Notes: generated from the sequence alone by a model not told the origin. 64,000 bases of DNA from Sphingomonas sp. CFBP 13720 (GCF_014842075.1 NZ_JACYVA010000001.1:828278-892277), one strand, 5' to 3'. Shown: positions 1-9,606, numbered from the stretch's first letter. Translations and numbers: made by a program.

Positions 1-608
1 CTGCCGCTGGAGCGCATGATCTGGCATTCGGTGGCACGGCCGTCGGTCTCTACGATATAGCGGACCTCGACGGTACCTTCGAACCCGCGTTCCTCCAGTT
101 CGGGCGGCAGCGCCGCGCCCTGGATCGATCCGCCGATCTGGCGCGGGGGCGTGTCGCCGCCGCCACCGCCGTCGCCATCCCCCTGCCCGCCGCTGCCCAG
201 ACCGTCGCCGATCCCGCCAGCGCCGGTGCCGGGGCCGACCATGTCCGTCGCGCCGGACGACGCGTCGTTGCCGGGACCGGCAACAGGCGCGGTGACGACC
301 GGCGGGGGTACGGGCAGCGGCACGACCGGCGGGGTCGCGACCACCTCCGTCGCCTTGGAGCGAATGTTCGGCGGCGCGGCGCGGCCTTCGGGGCGGCCCT
401 GTCGCACGACTTGCGGGACCGGCGGCGGCGGCGGGGGCTCCGGCGCTTCAGGCAGGATGTCGAACGTCGCCAGCGCGCCCTGCGCCACACGCGGCACGTC
501 GACGCCCAGCCCGACGACCAGCGCCCAGCCGAGCAGGACGTGCAGGCCGATCGTCACCAGCAACGCGCCGGTGCGGGTGCGGTCGGGAGGGGCCAGCGTC
601 ATCGCCAT
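1..608 (-). CDS. TonB family energy transducer (3' end beyond window)
   Basis: Inner-membrane-anchored protein expected to pass proton-motive force from ExbB/ExbD to outer-membrane receptors. Reading from the ATG at 608 (a second ATG lies at 602), the protein has a short cytoplasmic N-terminus and one hydrophobic helix at about residues 10-35. A proline-rich stretch follows (PEAPEPPPPPPVPQ), then a long Pro/Gly/Asp-rich periplasmic linker. The start of a TonB C-terminal domain is visible (GFEGTVEVRYIVETDGRATE, about residues 175-195). The gene runs off the window before its stop. The order of helix, Pro-rich linker and C-terminal domain is characteristic of the family; the particular receptor partner cannot be inferred. 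Confidence 0.88.
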   Translation of the reverse strand, partial: MAMTLAPPDRTRTGALLVTIGLHVLLGWALVVGLGVDVPRVAQGALATFDILPEAPEPPPPPPVPQVVRQGRPEGRAAPPNIRSKATEVVATPPVVPLPVPPPVVTAPVAGPGNDASSGATDMVGPGTGAGGIGDGLGSGGQGDGDGGGGGDTPPRQIGGSIQGAALPPELEERGFEGTVEVRYIVETDGRATECQIMRSSG

Positions 609-909
609 GGTGATGGCAGAACGCGGCTGAGTGGCGGGTGATCCGGCCGTGCCGTGTGCCTGGCTGCGATGGTGGTTCAAGAAGAAAAATGGGGTTCACG
701 CGGAGGCGCGGAGACGCGGAGGGGTTACGTATCGGGCGAGGCTCGTGCGAACGGGCGACGTTCGTCCAGTTGAAGCGGATGTAAGGCTGCTGGCGCGGGC
801 GCCGTCGTAACGAGGGCAACCCCCTCCGCGCCTCCGCGTGAACCCCTTATCGACCATGACACGATCGCGCCGCCGATGATCGCCGGAACGCCAACCCCGG
901 CGGCAGAAG
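609..909. other. Intergenic region between the CysQ-like and tonB genes
   Basis: No plausible gene. Most of this gap is taken up by a pair of GC-rich inverted arms (691-726 and 818-846) that are annotated separately. The remainder shows no clear promoter or terminator. Confidence 0.6.
691..846. repeat. Inverted-repeat intergenic element (REP/MITE-like)
   Basis: The left arm (691-726) and the reverse complement of the right arm (818-846) share 23 identical bases, beginning GGGGTTCACGCGGAGGCGCG. The left arm carries one extra internal unit (ACGCGGAG). A 91-bp spacer with no ORF separates the arms, with a further short pairing just inside (TTACG / CGTAA). The arms consist of the degenerate motif CGGAGGCG/CGGAGACG. 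This resembles repeated extragenic palindromes of high-GC bacteria. Copy number elsewhere in the genome cannot be seen here. Confidence 0.7.
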
Positions 910-1695
910 CTACCGCTTGCCCAGCGCGACGATCGCGCGGCTGCGCACCCGCTCCACCGCCGCCGCGTGGATGCCGGGCGCGGCGGCCATGACCCCGAAG
1001 AATTGCGGGCGCGGCTGGTTGAAGCGGAGCTTGCGACCGATCGCGTCGGTGACGACTGCCCCAGCTTCGCGCGCGATCAGGATGCTGGCGGCGACGTCCC
1101 ATTCATTGCCCCAGCGCAGCGTGGCGAGGAAGTCGGCATCGCCGCTGGCCACCATCGCCATGCGCAGCGCGATCGAGTTGGGTTTGGCGACCGCCAGGAG
1201 ATCGCGGTCCCGCGCGGGCAGGACGTCGACCGGCGTACGGCTGCCGACGAAATTGGTGCGGTCGCTGGTGGTGAGGCGTCGGTCGCCGCGCCATGCGCCG
1301 CCGCCCGCCGACGCGCTCCAAACCTCGCGGCGGACGGGGGCGTCGAGGACGCCGAGCACCGGGTGTCCGTCCTCGACCAGCGCGATCGATACCGCCCAGC
1401 CGTCGCGTCCGCGAATGAAGTCGCGGGTGCCGTCGATCGGATCGACGATCCATACCCGCCGCCGCGCCAGCCGGATCGCATCGTCGGCGGTTTCCTCCGA
1501 CAGCCAGCCGGCATCGGGCAGCAACGCTTCCAGCCGTTCGCGCAGCAACCGATCGACCGCTAGGTCGATTTCGCACACCGGGTTGCCGGGGGCTTTTTCC
1601 CACGTCGCATAGCTGCCGCCGAACCGGGCATAGGCCATCGCGGCGGCTTCGGCCGCGATGTGCCGGACCCGGTCGAGCAACGCGGTGTCAGCCAC
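910..1695 (-). CDS. Inositol monophosphatase family protein, CysQ-like
   Basis: Mg-dependent phosphomonoesterase of the IMPase/FBPase/CysQ superfamily, cytoplasmic, 261 residues, a normal length. The metal-binding signatures are present: SEETADD (residues 66-72, with E67 and E68), DPIDGTRDF (residues 85-93, the hallmark motif) and WGNEWDVAA (residues 195-203, with D200). Substrate could be 3'-phosphoadenosine 5'-phosphate, as for CysQ, or a sugar/inositol phosphate; sequence alone does not settle this. The start overlaps the end of the upstream pmbA gene by 8 bp, so the two are probably cotranscribed. Confidence 0.9.
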   Translation of the reverse strand: MADTALLDRVRHIAAEAAAMAYARFGGSYATWEKAPGNPVCEIDLAVDRLLRERLEALLPDAGWLSEETADDAIRLARRRVWIVDPIDGTRDFIRGRDGWAVSIALVEDGHPVLGVLDAPVRREVWSASAGGGAWRGDRRLTTSDRTNFVGSRTPVDVLPARDRDLLAVAKPNSIALRMAMVASGDADFLATLRWGNEWDVAASILIAREAGAVVTDAIGRKLRFNQPRPQFFGVMAAAPGIHAAAVERVRSRAIVALGKR

Positions 1696-3034
1696 CCGCC
1701 ACCGTCATCCCCTCTACCCGCAGCGTCGGGACGTTCACGCCCTGCCGGAACGCCAGATCGTCGGCGGCGACCAGCGTGGCGAACATCGCCCGAAGGTTGC
1801 CGGCGATGGTGATCCCGGCGACGGCATGGGTGACGACGCCGCGTTCGATCAGGAAGCCCGACGCCCCCCGGCTGTAATCGCCGGTGACGCCGTTCACCCC
1901 CTGCCCGATCAGTTCGGTGATCAGCACGCCGCGTTCGATATCGGCGATCAGCGCGTCGCGGGTGACGGCACCCGCCGCCAGATGAACGTTGCCGGTGGTC
2001 ACGCCGGGCGGACCGCCCAGCCCGCGCGACGCATGGCCGGTCGGCTCCAACCCCAGTTGCCGCGCCGACGCGCTGTCGAGCAGCCATGTCTGAAGCACGC
2101 CGCCTTCGACCAGCGCCATTGGCGATACCGGCAGTCCTTCGCCATCGAACGGACGCGACCGCAACCCGTGCGGGCGGTGCGGATCGTCATGGATCGCGAT
2201 GCCGGTCGGAAATACCGCCGTGCCCAGCGCATCGCGCAAGAAACTCGTGCCCCGCGCGATCGACGGACCGGCGATCGCACCGAGCAGATGCCCGACCAGA
2301 CTGCCGCCGACGCGCGGATCGAACGCCACCGGCATCGCGCCGCCATCGATGCGACGCGGGTTCATCCGCGCCACCGCCCGCTCGCCCGCGCGGGTGCCGA
2401 CGGTCTGCGGGTCCTCCAGCATCCCATGGTGGCGGGCGGAATGATGCGCATAGTCGCGCTGCATGTCGCCGCCGCTTCCCGCCAGCACGCTGGCCGACAG
2501 CGAATGGCTGGTGACGGCATAGCCGTGCGCAAAGCCGTGGCTGGTGGCGAAGGCGACGATCGCCCGATGACTGGAGGCCGATCCGCCTTCGGAATTGGTG
2601 ACCCCGGCGACGGCGCGGGCCGCGTCCTCGACCGCCATCGCCTGTTCGCGGAGCACTTCAGGCGCGACATCGGCCCCGTCGTCGAGGTCGAGCAGCGGCG
2701 GCGCGCCGCGCATCAGCCGGTCGGCGGGGGCAAGGCCGGCCCAGCGATCGGCCGGCGCGGCACGCGCCATCGCGACGACGCGTTCGGCCAGTGCGTCCAG
2801 CCCGGCGTCGGACAGGTCGGAGGTGGCGACGCTGGCCGATCGGTCGCCGACGAACGCGCGCAGGCCCAGCTCGCTGCCTTCCGACCGACCGACATCCTCC
2901 AGCGCGCCGAGGCGCATCGAAACGGACAGGGCGGTATCGGCGACGAGGATCGCGTCGGCGGCATCGGCGCCGTGCGTGCGGACACGGGCGATGGCGGCCT
3001 GCGCGCGATCGGTGGCGGTATCGGGGGTCAGCAT
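1688..3034 (-). CDS. pmbA: PmbA/TldD family metallopeptidase-like protein
   Basis: Member of the TldD/PmbA (TldE) family, whose paired subunits form a metalloprotease used in peptide maturation (microcin B17) and antitoxin turnover in E. coli. This ORF matches the PmbA subunit in length (448 residues) and in its conserved C-terminal block (ELIGQGVNGVTGDYSRGASG, then AVAGITIAGNL). The HExxH motif of TldD is absent, as expected for PmbA. I chose the ATG at 3034 (MLTPDTA). An upstream ATG at 3076 would overlap the end of ubiA and add 14 low-quality residues. No tldD partner lies in the window. It sits between ubiA and the CysQ-like gene in a tight minus-strand run. Confidence 0.88.
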   Translation of the reverse strand: MLTPDTATDRAQAAIARVRTHGADAADAILVADTALSVSMRLGALEDVGRSEGSELGLRAFVGDRSASVATSDLSDAGLDALAERVVAMARAAPADRWAGLAPADRLMRGAPPLLDLDDGADVAPEVLREQAMAVEDAARAVAGVTNSEGGSASSHRAIVAFATSHGFAHGYAVTSHSLSASVLAGSGGDMQRDYAHHSARHHGMLEDPQTVGTRAGERAVARMNPRRIDGGAMPVAFDPRVGGSLVGHLLGAIAGPSIARGTSFLRDALGTAVFPTGIAIHDDPHRPHGLRSRPFDGEGLPVSPMALVEGGVLQTWLLDSASARQLGLEPTGHASRGLGGPPGVTTGNVHLAAGAVTRDALIADIERGVLITELIGQGVNGVTGDYSRGASGFLIERGVVTHAVAGITIAGNLRAMFATLVAADDLAFRQGVNVPTLRVEGMTVAGG

Positions 3035-3072
3035 GGTGGCGACATGGGAAGCGCGACCCCCGACGGCAATGT

Positions 3073-3972
3073 TCAAGCCGCCTGCCCGACGACCAGCAGC
3101 CCCAGAAACAGCAGCGCGCCGGTATCGCGGTTGGACCGGAACCGGCGCAGCGTGTTAGCACCATCGGCGGGGACCAGCGTCGCGACCTGCCACAGCAGGT
3201 GCAGCGCGGCGGGCAGCAGCGCGGCCAGCGCCAGCGGCGTCGGAAATACCCGCCACACCGCCCCGGCCCAGCACGCGATGGCGATCAGGTAGAGCAGCGT
3301 CACGCCCGGACGGACCCGCGCGCCCATCGCCCGCGCCGACGATCGTACGCCGACCATCGCGTCATCCTCGATATCCTGACACGCATAGATGGTGTCGTAC
3401 CCGACCACCCATGCGATCGACCCGGCATAAAGCCAGACCAGCGGCCACAGATCGTCGCCACCCGTCTGCGCCCATGCGACGGGCGCGGCCCATGAAAAGA
3501 CCATGCCCAGCCACGCCTGCGGCCACCACGTGATGCGCTTCATGAAGGGATAGGCGGCGACCAGCACGAGGCTGCCCAACGCCACCACGGCGGCGGTGAA
3601 GTTGAGTTGGACCAGCACGACCAGCCCGATCAGGCTGAGCATCGTCAGCCAGATCCATGCCGCCCGTACCGACACCGCACCGCTGGCGAGCGGACGGCCG
3701 GCGGTGCGCGCGACCTGCCGGTCCAGATCGCGGTCGACGATGTCGTTATAGACGCAGCCCGCGCCGCGCATCGCGATGCTGCCGACCAGGAACCACAATA
3801 GCATGTCCCACCGGTCGATCGCCCGGCCGGACAGCGCGATCGCCCATGCGCCGGGCCAGAACAACAGCCACCATCCGATCGGACGGTCGAACCGCGCGAG
3901 CAGCGCGAACGGACGCAGCGTCGGCGGCAGGATAGCGAGCAGCCCGCGATATTCGGTGTCGGCCACGCTCAT
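3073..3972 (-). CDS. ubiA: 4-hydroxybenzoate octaprenyltransferase
   Basis: Integral-membrane prenyltransferase that attaches the polyprenyl tail to 4-hydroxybenzoate in ubiquinone synthesis. It has 299 residues and multiple hydrophobic helices. The first Asp-rich prenyl-diphosphate motif is at residues 76-84 (NDIVDRDLD), followed by the GRPLASG segment. The second polar motif is YDTIYACQDIEDD. The motif pattern favours UbiA over heme O or chlorophyll prenyltransferases. It is probably the first gene of a ubiA-pmbA-cysQ-like run, with the downstream start overlapping or closely spaced. Confidence 0.93.
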   Translation of the reverse strand: MSVADTEYRGLLAILPPTLRPFALLARFDRPIGWWLLFWPGAWAIALSGRAIDRWDMLLWFLVGSIAMRGAGCVYNDIVDRDLDRQVARTAGRPLASGAVSVRAAWIWLTMLSLIGLVVLVQLNFTAAVVALGSLVLVAAYPFMKRITWWPQAWLGMVFSWAAPVAWAQTGGDDLWPLVWLYAGSIAWVVGYDTIYACQDIEDDAMVGVRSSARAMGARVRPGVTLLYLIAIACWAGAVWRVFPTPLALAALLPAALHLLWQVATLVPADGANTLRRFRSNRDTGALLFLGLLVVGQAA

Positions 3973-4110
3973 GACCGCGCGTCCGCATGACAGGGGCAGC
4001 CGGGACGACGGACGGCGAAGGACGGAACGGTGACGGGCATGCGCCCTGCTGCCACGGGCGGGGCGTTCGGGACAAGCGTTTCGGGGGGCGGTGACGCTTG
4101 GGCGGCGACG

Positions 4111-5415
4111 CTATACCGCCACCGATCGGTCCACCCGGCCACCATCGCCGAAGATACGCAGATACCGCGCCACCTCCGCCGGGTCGCCGGTCGCCTTCGA
4201 CGGATTGTCCGACAGCTTCACCGCCGGGCGGCCATCGGCCTCGATCACCTTGCAGACCAGCGAGATCGGTTCGAGCGCGGTGCCGCCCAGCGGATCGCAG
4301 TCGCGGAAATCGTTGGTCAGGTTGGTGCCCCAGCCAAAGCTCATCCGTACGCGGCCATGGAAATGGCGATAGGTGCGGGTGATGCTGTCGACGTCCATCC
4401 CGTCCGAAAAGATCAGCAACTTCGTCCGTGGATCGCGGCCCCGCGCCTGCCACCACGCGATGATCTGTTCGCCGCCTTCGATCGCGGGCATGCTGTCGGG
4501 GCGAAAGCCGGTCCAGTCGGCGACCCAGTCGGGGGCGTCGGCAAGGAAGCGGGTGGTCCCGAACGCATCGGGCAGCACGACCAGCAGGTTGCCGCCATAA
4601 TGCCGCCGCCATTCCTCCAGCACGCGGTACGGCGCGGCCGCCACCCCGGCATCATCGGGGGCCAGCGCGGCTTCGACCATCGGCAGTTCGTGCGCGTTGG
4701 TGCCGATCGCCTCCAGCCCCGCCTGCATCGCCAGCAGCACGTTCGACGTCCCGATGAAGCGGTCGCCCAGCCCTTCCTGCAATGCCTCGACGCACCAGCG
4801 CTGCCACAGAAAGCCATGCCGCCGCCGCGTACCGAAGTCCGACAGGACCAGATCGGGCAGGTCGCGCAGCCGTTCGACCTTGTCCCACAGCCGCGCCTTC
4901 GCCCGCGCATAGGTGACGTCGAGCGCGAAGCGACCATGTCCTTTCAGCGCGGCGCGGGCGCGCAGTTCGTTGAGGATGGCGAGCGCCGGTATCTCCCACA
5001 TCGACGTTTCCGCCCATGGCCCCTCGAACCGCAGTTCATATTGCCCGTCGCGCACCGTCAGTTCGTACTCCGGCAACCGGAACGCGGCGAGCCAGTCGAC
5101 GAACGCGGGCGAGAACATGCGGTCGACGCCGTAGAAGCTGTTGCCCGCCAGCCAGATCAGTTCCTGTTTCGCGAACGATACCGTGCGGGCGTGATCGAGT
5201 TGTGCGCGCAATTCGCCTTCGTCGATCACGTCGGCCAACCGGACGGTGCGCGTACGGTTGATGACGGCGAAGGTCGCGCGCACGTCCGGTCGGGTCTCGC
5301 GGATCATCTGGACCATCAGCAGCTTGTAGAAATCGGTGTCCAGCAGGCTGCGCACGACGGGGTCGAGCCGCCAGCCATGGTTCCACACCCGCGTTGCGAT
5401 ATCGGTCATCACCAT
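4111..5415 (-). CDS. pncB: Nicotinate phosphoribosyltransferase
   Basis: Converts nicotinate and PRPP to nicotinate mononucleotide in the Preiss-Handler NAD salvage pathway; cytoplasmic. Family-typical segments are [13 protein letters not shown] near the N-terminus, [12 protein letters not shown] around the active-site His, GTSNVLLAM, and FSDGMDVDS toward the C-terminus. The 434-residue length fits the family. The open frame runs upstream to 5667, but that extension is low-complexity. I chose the ATG at 5415 because AAAAAGG lies about 8 bases upstream. A second ATG is at 5409. Confidence 0.94.
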   Translation of the reverse strand: MVMTDIATRVWNHGWRLDPVVRSLLDTDFYKLLMVQMIRETRPDVRATFAVINRTRTVRLADVIDEGELRAQLDHARTVSFAKQELIWLAGNSFYGVDRMFSPAFVDWLAAFRLPEYELTVRDGQYELRFEGPWAETSMWEIPALAILNELRARAALKGHGRFALDVTYARAKARLWDKVERLRDLPDLVLSDFGTRRRHGFLWQRWCVEALQEGLGDRFIGTSNVLLAMQAGLEAIGTNAHELPMVEAALAPDDAGVAAAPYRVLEEWRRHYGGNLLVVLPDAFGTTRFLADAPDWVADWTGFRPDSMPAIEGGEQIIAWWQARGRDPRTKLLIFSDGMDVDSITRTYRHFHGRVRMSFGWGTNLTNDFRDCDPLGGTALEPISLVCKVIEADGRPAVKLSDNPSKATGDPAEVARYLRIFGDGGRVDRSVAV

Positions 5416-5801
5416 CGATTGTGCCTTTTTGAAGATACGGCATCCTGCCCTTCCCTGCACAACGATGCACGTCCGCATCCGGCACGCCACCTGCGACCGA
5501 GGCGGTAGCGGGTGCGGCAAAGACCCGCGCGGCACGCCGCGCGGGCATGGTGCGGAGGGATCGTCAGGGCGGAGCACGGTTTTCGAACGATCGACGCCGT
5601 TGATATCCGCGGCTTTCGAACGATCGACGCAGCCAGTATTTACGCGGGAACCCCGGACCAGTTGCAATCAGTCTAACAAATATTCGGTCGGATAAATCGC
5701 GGAATGTCGAACGGATGTGGTCAACCGTTCGTATTATGCTTACGGTTACGGAGCCGGTTTATTCGCATGAGCCAGCGTGTTCCAAGGGCGAAAGATCGAC
5801 C
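5416..5801. other. Divergent intergenic region, pncB / response regulator
   Basis: No gene supported. This region should hold the promoters of pncB (minus) and the NarL-type regulator (plus). It contains a 17-bp direct repeat (5581-5597 and 5614-5630) and a 7-bp inverted repeat, CGAACGG (5708-5714) / CCGTTCG (5725-5731). The inverted repeat lies about 70 bp before the regulator start and could be an operator. Confidence 0.55.
5581..5630. repeat. Pair of 17-bp direct repeats upstream of pncB
   Basis: TTTCGAACGATCGACGC occurs exactly at 5581-5597 and again at 5614-5630. The starts are 33 bp apart, close to three helical turns. Each unit contains the self-complementary hexamers TTCGAA and CGATCG. 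The spacing on one DNA face, upstream of pncB and the divergent regulator, suggests protein binding sites. Which protein is unknown. Confidence 0.6.
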
Positions 5802-6428
5802 ATGCCGCTCATTCTCGTTGCCGACGACCATCCGATGTGTGCCGCCGCGTTGGCAATGGCCGCAAGAGTGGTCGATCCCGCGATGGCGATCGACAGCGCC
5901 ACGACGCTGGCCGAAGCGGTGACGCTCGCGCGCGGCGTGGCGCATGACCTGATCCTGCTCGACCTGATGCTGCCCGATGTGCAGGGGTTCGGCGGGCTGG
6001 CGCTGATGCGGTCCGCGCGGCCCGAAGCGACGATCGCGATCGTATCCGGGCGCGACGAACCGACCATCGTCGCACAGGCCGTGGCACTGGGTGCGCAGGG
6101 GTTCCTGTCCAAATCGACGCCGATCGACCAGATGGTCACGGCGATCCGGACCCTGCTGGCGGGCGAACCATGGCTTCCCGAAGGCAGCGCGATGCCCACA
6201 CCGGACGAACCGCGCGCCGAAATCGCTACGCGGATGGGAACGCTGTCGGTCGCGCAGATGCGCGTGCTGCGCGCGATCGCCAACGGGCATCAGAACAAAC
6301 GGATCGCCTATGACCTCCAACTCGCCGAACCCACGGTGAAGTCGCATCTGTCGGCAATCTTCCGCAAACTGGGCGTCAGCAACCGGACGCAGGCCGTGCT
6401 GGCGCTTCAGGCGTTCGACATCGACTGA
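5802..6428 (+). CDS. NarL/FixJ-family response regulator (REC-LuxR HTH)
   Basis: DNA-binding response regulator of 208 residues. The receiver domain has acidic residues D8/D9, the phospho-acceptor D54 (LILLDLMLPD) and K104 (GFLSKS). A LuxR-type helix-turn-helix occupies about residues 140-205 (NKRIAYDLQLAEPTVKSHLS). The start at 5802 (MPLILVADDH) places the receiver exactly at the N-terminus; the frame stays open upstream to 5715 but adds nothing family-like. It ends 7 bp from the convergent hybrid kinase, which carries its own REC and Hpt domains and is the obvious candidate phosphodonor. Confidence 0.9.
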   Translation: MPLILVADDHPMCAAALAMAARVVDPAMAIDSATTLAEAVTLARGVAHDLILLDLMLPDVQGFGGLALMRSARPEATIAIVSGRDEPTIVAQAVALGAQGFLSKSTPIDQMVTAIRTLLAGEPWLPEGSAMPTPDEPRAEIATRMGTLSVAQMRVLRAIANGHQNKRIAYDLQLAEPTVKSHLSAIFRKLGVSNRTQAVLALQAFDID

Positions 6429-6435
6429 CGCCGCG

Positions 6436-9400
6436 TCACGCTTCCGCGACCTCGTCTGACGCCGCCATCACCGATCGCACGGCGTCGATCACGTCCTGCG
6501 CGAACCGGTCCAGTTCGTCGAGCAGGTCCGGATCGATCGGCGTTCCCCGATCCCCGGTTTCGATGGCGTTCAGCACCGTCATCAGGCCGATCGCACCGAC
6601 GCTGGCGGCAGCACCGCGCAGTCCGTGCGCTTCGTATCGGGCAAGGTCGGTTCGACGCTCCGCCACCAGTTCGCGCAACCGGGTCGGGACACGCCGCGCA
6701 TCCTCGATCAACAGCGATAACAGCGTGTCCCGCCCGGCGCCGCCCAGCGTATCACCCAATGCCCGTACCCGCGCCCGATCGATCGCCGGAACGGGTGCGA
6801 TAGGCGGCATGCGGGCATCGTCGGCGGACTGAATCCCGTCGAGCAATTCGCGCAGCCGCGTCAATTCGACCGGTTTGGCCAATACCCCATCGATCCCGGC
6901 ATCGGCGATCTCCGTCCGTCGCTTGACCGATACATAGGCGGTCAGCGCATGGATCGGCACGATGGCGGCCCCCCCGCCCGATGCGCGGATCGAACGGGCG
7001 GCCGCGATCCCGTCCATCACCGGCATCTGTACGTCCATCAGCACGAGGTCCAGCGGATGCCCTGCCGGATCGGTCACATACTCGACCGCGCGGGCGCCGT
7101 TCTCCACCTCGACCACATGATGCCCCAGTTGCCGCACCAGTTCCGAGATCAGGTAGCGATTGGTGGCATTGTCCTCTGCGACAAGAACGGTGAGCGACCG
7201 GCCGACCGGGGTCGCTTGCCGCCTGACCGGGACCGCCGTGGTCGCCGGGACGGGCGGCAACGACAGGACGAACCGGAACCGCGACCCTTCGCCCGGGCGG
7301 CTCTTGACCTCGATCATGCCGCCCATCGCGTCTACCAGCATGCGGCAGATACTGAGACCGAGGCCCGTACCGCCGTATCGGCGCGTGGTCGAAACGTCCG
7401 CCTGAACGAATGGTTCGAAGACCGCGGACAGCCGATCGGGCCTGATCCCCACGCCCCTGTCACAGACATCGAACTGCCAACGGTCGTCGCCGATGTCCTC
7501 GGCCCGGATCTGCACCCGACCGTCGCGGGTGAACCTGACCGCGTTGCTGACCAGATTGGTCAGCACACGCTGGATCGCGACCGGATCGCCGACGCGCCGC
7601 GCCGCCGGTACGTCGATTTCGATCGTCACGCCATGCGCCGTGGCTTCGGCAGCGAACATCTCCGCCACGGTCGTCGCGATGGCGCGCAGATCGAATGCGA
7701 CCGCCTCGCGTTCCGCATGGCCTCCCTCCAGTTTCGAAAAGGTCAGCACGTCGTCGACGATCGTTGCCAGCGTGCGCCCGGCCTGTTCGAGCGTGTCGAG
7801 ATGCCGCATCCGTTCGGCATAGTCCGGCGTCCGGCGCAGCAGCGTGGCGGTGGCGAGGATCGAGGTCAGCGGGGTGCGTATCTCGTGGCTGATGGTCGCG
7901 GTGAACACCGCCTTCGCGTCCAGCGCACGCTCCGCCGCCTCGCGCGCAGCACGCGACTCGGCGATCGCGGACATTTGTTCGGTCACGTCCTGCAACACGC
8001 CGAACACACCTTCGACCATTGCGCCGGGCATCCATTCGATCTGTCCACGCGACATGACCCAGCGGATCTCACCATCGGGCCGCAGGACACGCGCGTGAAA
8101 GTGATAGCCGGTCCGGTTGTCGATGGCCGATTGCACGCAGTGCGCGACCGCAGCGCGATCGTCGGGGTGATAGCACTTCATCGCGTCTTCAAGCGTGACG
8201 TTGGCACGCGGTTCGATGCCGTGGATACGGAACAGTTCGGGGGACCAGAACACCGTGTTGTCGGCCACGTTGATGCGCCAATGGCCGATATGCGCCACCG
8301 ATTCGGCCATCGACAGCAGCATTCGCTCGTCTTCCAGCCGGGAATGGGCGAGCGCCGCCGCATGTTCCGCCGCCTGCCGGGCACCGACGTCGCGCACCGT
8401 TCCAACGACTTCGGCCACGCCGCACATATCGGTTGCGAGGCGGAACGCCCCTTCCATCCAGACATAATGGCCGACGCGATGTTGCAGGCGATAGGACAGG
8501 ACCAGTTCGCCGCCGTGATGGGTCAACCGGCGCGCGCCTCGGATCACCCGGAAGCGGTCATCGGGATGCACGCGCAGAAACGCGCTTTCCCCGATGAGCG
8601 CGTCTACGGAATAGCCCAGCAGCCGTTCAGCGGCAGGCGACGCATAGCGATACACGCCGTCCAGATCGATGCGCACGATCATGTCGGTCGAATGATCGGT
8701 CAGCAGACGAAGCTGCCGTTCGGCCGATCGGATCGTCGCCAGCGTCTTCAATCGCTGATGGAGCAGAGTGGCGACGGGAAACACCGTCAGCGTGATCGCA
8801 GTCAGGAACGCCTGGAGGAACAGGAGCCTGCCTTCGAGGTCTTCGGCGGCGACCGCGATAGGCCCCGTACCCCGGATCGTGAACACCGTCGCGACGATCG
8901 CGATCGTCAACGTCGATATGCCTGCGCCGGCGAACCGAAACCGGAACGCGGCGAATACGCCGCACGGCATCAACAGGAACAGCACGGGATAATCGCCGAA
9001 CACGAAGACCCCTGTCGATATCAGTGCGATAGGAACCGGTAGGAGCAGGATGCAGGGCAGCATCCGCCCAACGCGATCAGGACGATCGCGTCGAACCGCA
9101 GTCAGTGCGGGGACGAGCAGGATCAGGCCCATCACGCTGGCTGCGAACCAGTAGAGGGCGGTTTCGGCGGACAGCGACCCCGTCGCCGACCACAGGACCA
9201 GTGCCGCGACCGGCGTACTGATGGAAGCACCGGCGAACGCGATCGCGATCATCACGAAATAGCCCGGCAACGTACGCGGATCCGCGCCCGATCGCCGGAT
9301 CATGAACGCGACGAGCGTGATTTCGACCAGATCGACGCCGGTCAGGCTTACCGCAAGCCACGGGGTATTCGCGACGAACAGGTTCGCCAGCAGCAAAGCC

Positions 9401-9606
9401 GCCGCGGTCAGGGTCAGCCAGATCGGCCACAGCCGTGGTGGCTGGCGTTTCAGCACTACGACCGCGATCGCGTTGACCGGCCAGATCAGCGCGTTGCCCG
9501 ATGGACCGCGCAGATAGGCGAGGACGAGCGTCGTCAGCGCAAGCATCCCCAAGAGATACACGATCATCGTCAGTTGGGTGCGGACGGAACGGAAGGCGAT
9601 AGACAT
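6436..9606 (-). CDS. Hybrid sensor histidine kinase, MASE1-PAS-PAS-HisKA-HATPase-REC-Hpt
   Basis: Large membrane sensor of 1056 residues. Residues 1-285 form a MASE1-like block of about eight hydrophobic helices. Two PAS-like regions follow (about 300-410 and 430-545). The HisKA phospho-acceptor is H574 (TISHEIRTPL), and the ATPase domain includes GTGLGLSICRMLVDAMGG near 747-764. A C-terminal receiver has D858 (LVLMDVQMPVMDG) and K911. A final Hpt domain has H994 (YEAHGLRGAAASVGA). The complete phosphorelay on one chain suggests that Hpt passes phosphate to a separate regulator. The convergent NarL-type regulator next door is the likely target. The signal sensed is unknown. Confidence 0.93.
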   Translation of the reverse strand: MSIAFRSVRTQLTMIVYLLGMLALTTLVLAYLRGPSGNALIWPVNAIAVVVLKRQPPRLWPIWLTLTAAALLLANLFVANTPWLAVSLTGVDLVEITLVAFMIRRSGADPRTLPGYFVMIAIAFAGASISTPVAALVLWSATGSLSAETALYWFAASVMGLILLVPALTAVRRDRPDRVGRMLPCILLLPVPIALISTGVFVFGDYPVLFLLMPCGVFAAFRFRFAGAGISTLTIAIVATVFTIRGTGPIAVAAEDLEGRLLFLQAFLTAITLTVFPVATLLHQRLKTLATIRSAERQLRLLTDHSTDMIVRIDLDGVYRYASPAAERLLGYSVDALIGESAFLRVHPDDRFRVIRGARRLTHHGGELVLSYRLQHRVGHYVWMEGAFRLATDMCGVAEVVGTVRDVGARQAAEHAAALAHSRLEDERMLLSMAESVAHIGHWRINVADNTVFWSPELFRIHGIEPRANVTLEDAMKCYHPDDRAAVAHCVQSAIDNRTGYHFHARVLRPDGEIRWVMSRGQIEWMPGAMVEGVFGVLQDVTEQMSAIAESRAAREAAERALDAKAVFTATISHEIRTPLTSILATATLLRRTPDYAERMRHLDTLEQAGRTLATIVDDVLTFSKLEGGHAEREAVAFDLRAIATTVAEMFAAEATAHGVTIEIDVPAARRVGDPVAIQRVLTNLVSNAVRFTRDGRVQIRAEDIGDDRWQFDVCDRGVGIRPDRLSAVFEPFVQADVSTTRRYGGTGLGLSICRMLVDAMGGMIEVKSRPGEGSRFRFVLSLPPVPATTAVPVRRQATPVGRSLTVLVAEDNATNRYLISELVRQLGHHVVEVENGARAVEYVTDPAGHPLDLVLMDVQMPVMDGIAAARSIRASGGGAAIVPIHALTAYVSVKRRTEIADAGIDGVLAKPVELTRLRELLDGIQSADDARMPPIAPVPAIDRARVRALGDTLGGAGRDTLLSLLIEDARRVPTRLRELVAERRTDLARYEAHGLRGAAASVGAIGLMTVLNAIETGDRGTPIDPDLLDELDRFAQDVIDAVRSVMAASDEVAEA

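Noticed and set aside
1658..3292. Long plus-strand open frame opposite pmbA/ubiA
   Set aside because: Composition is Arg/His/Gln-rich and typical of the antisense of high-GC genes. The minus strand has clear families.
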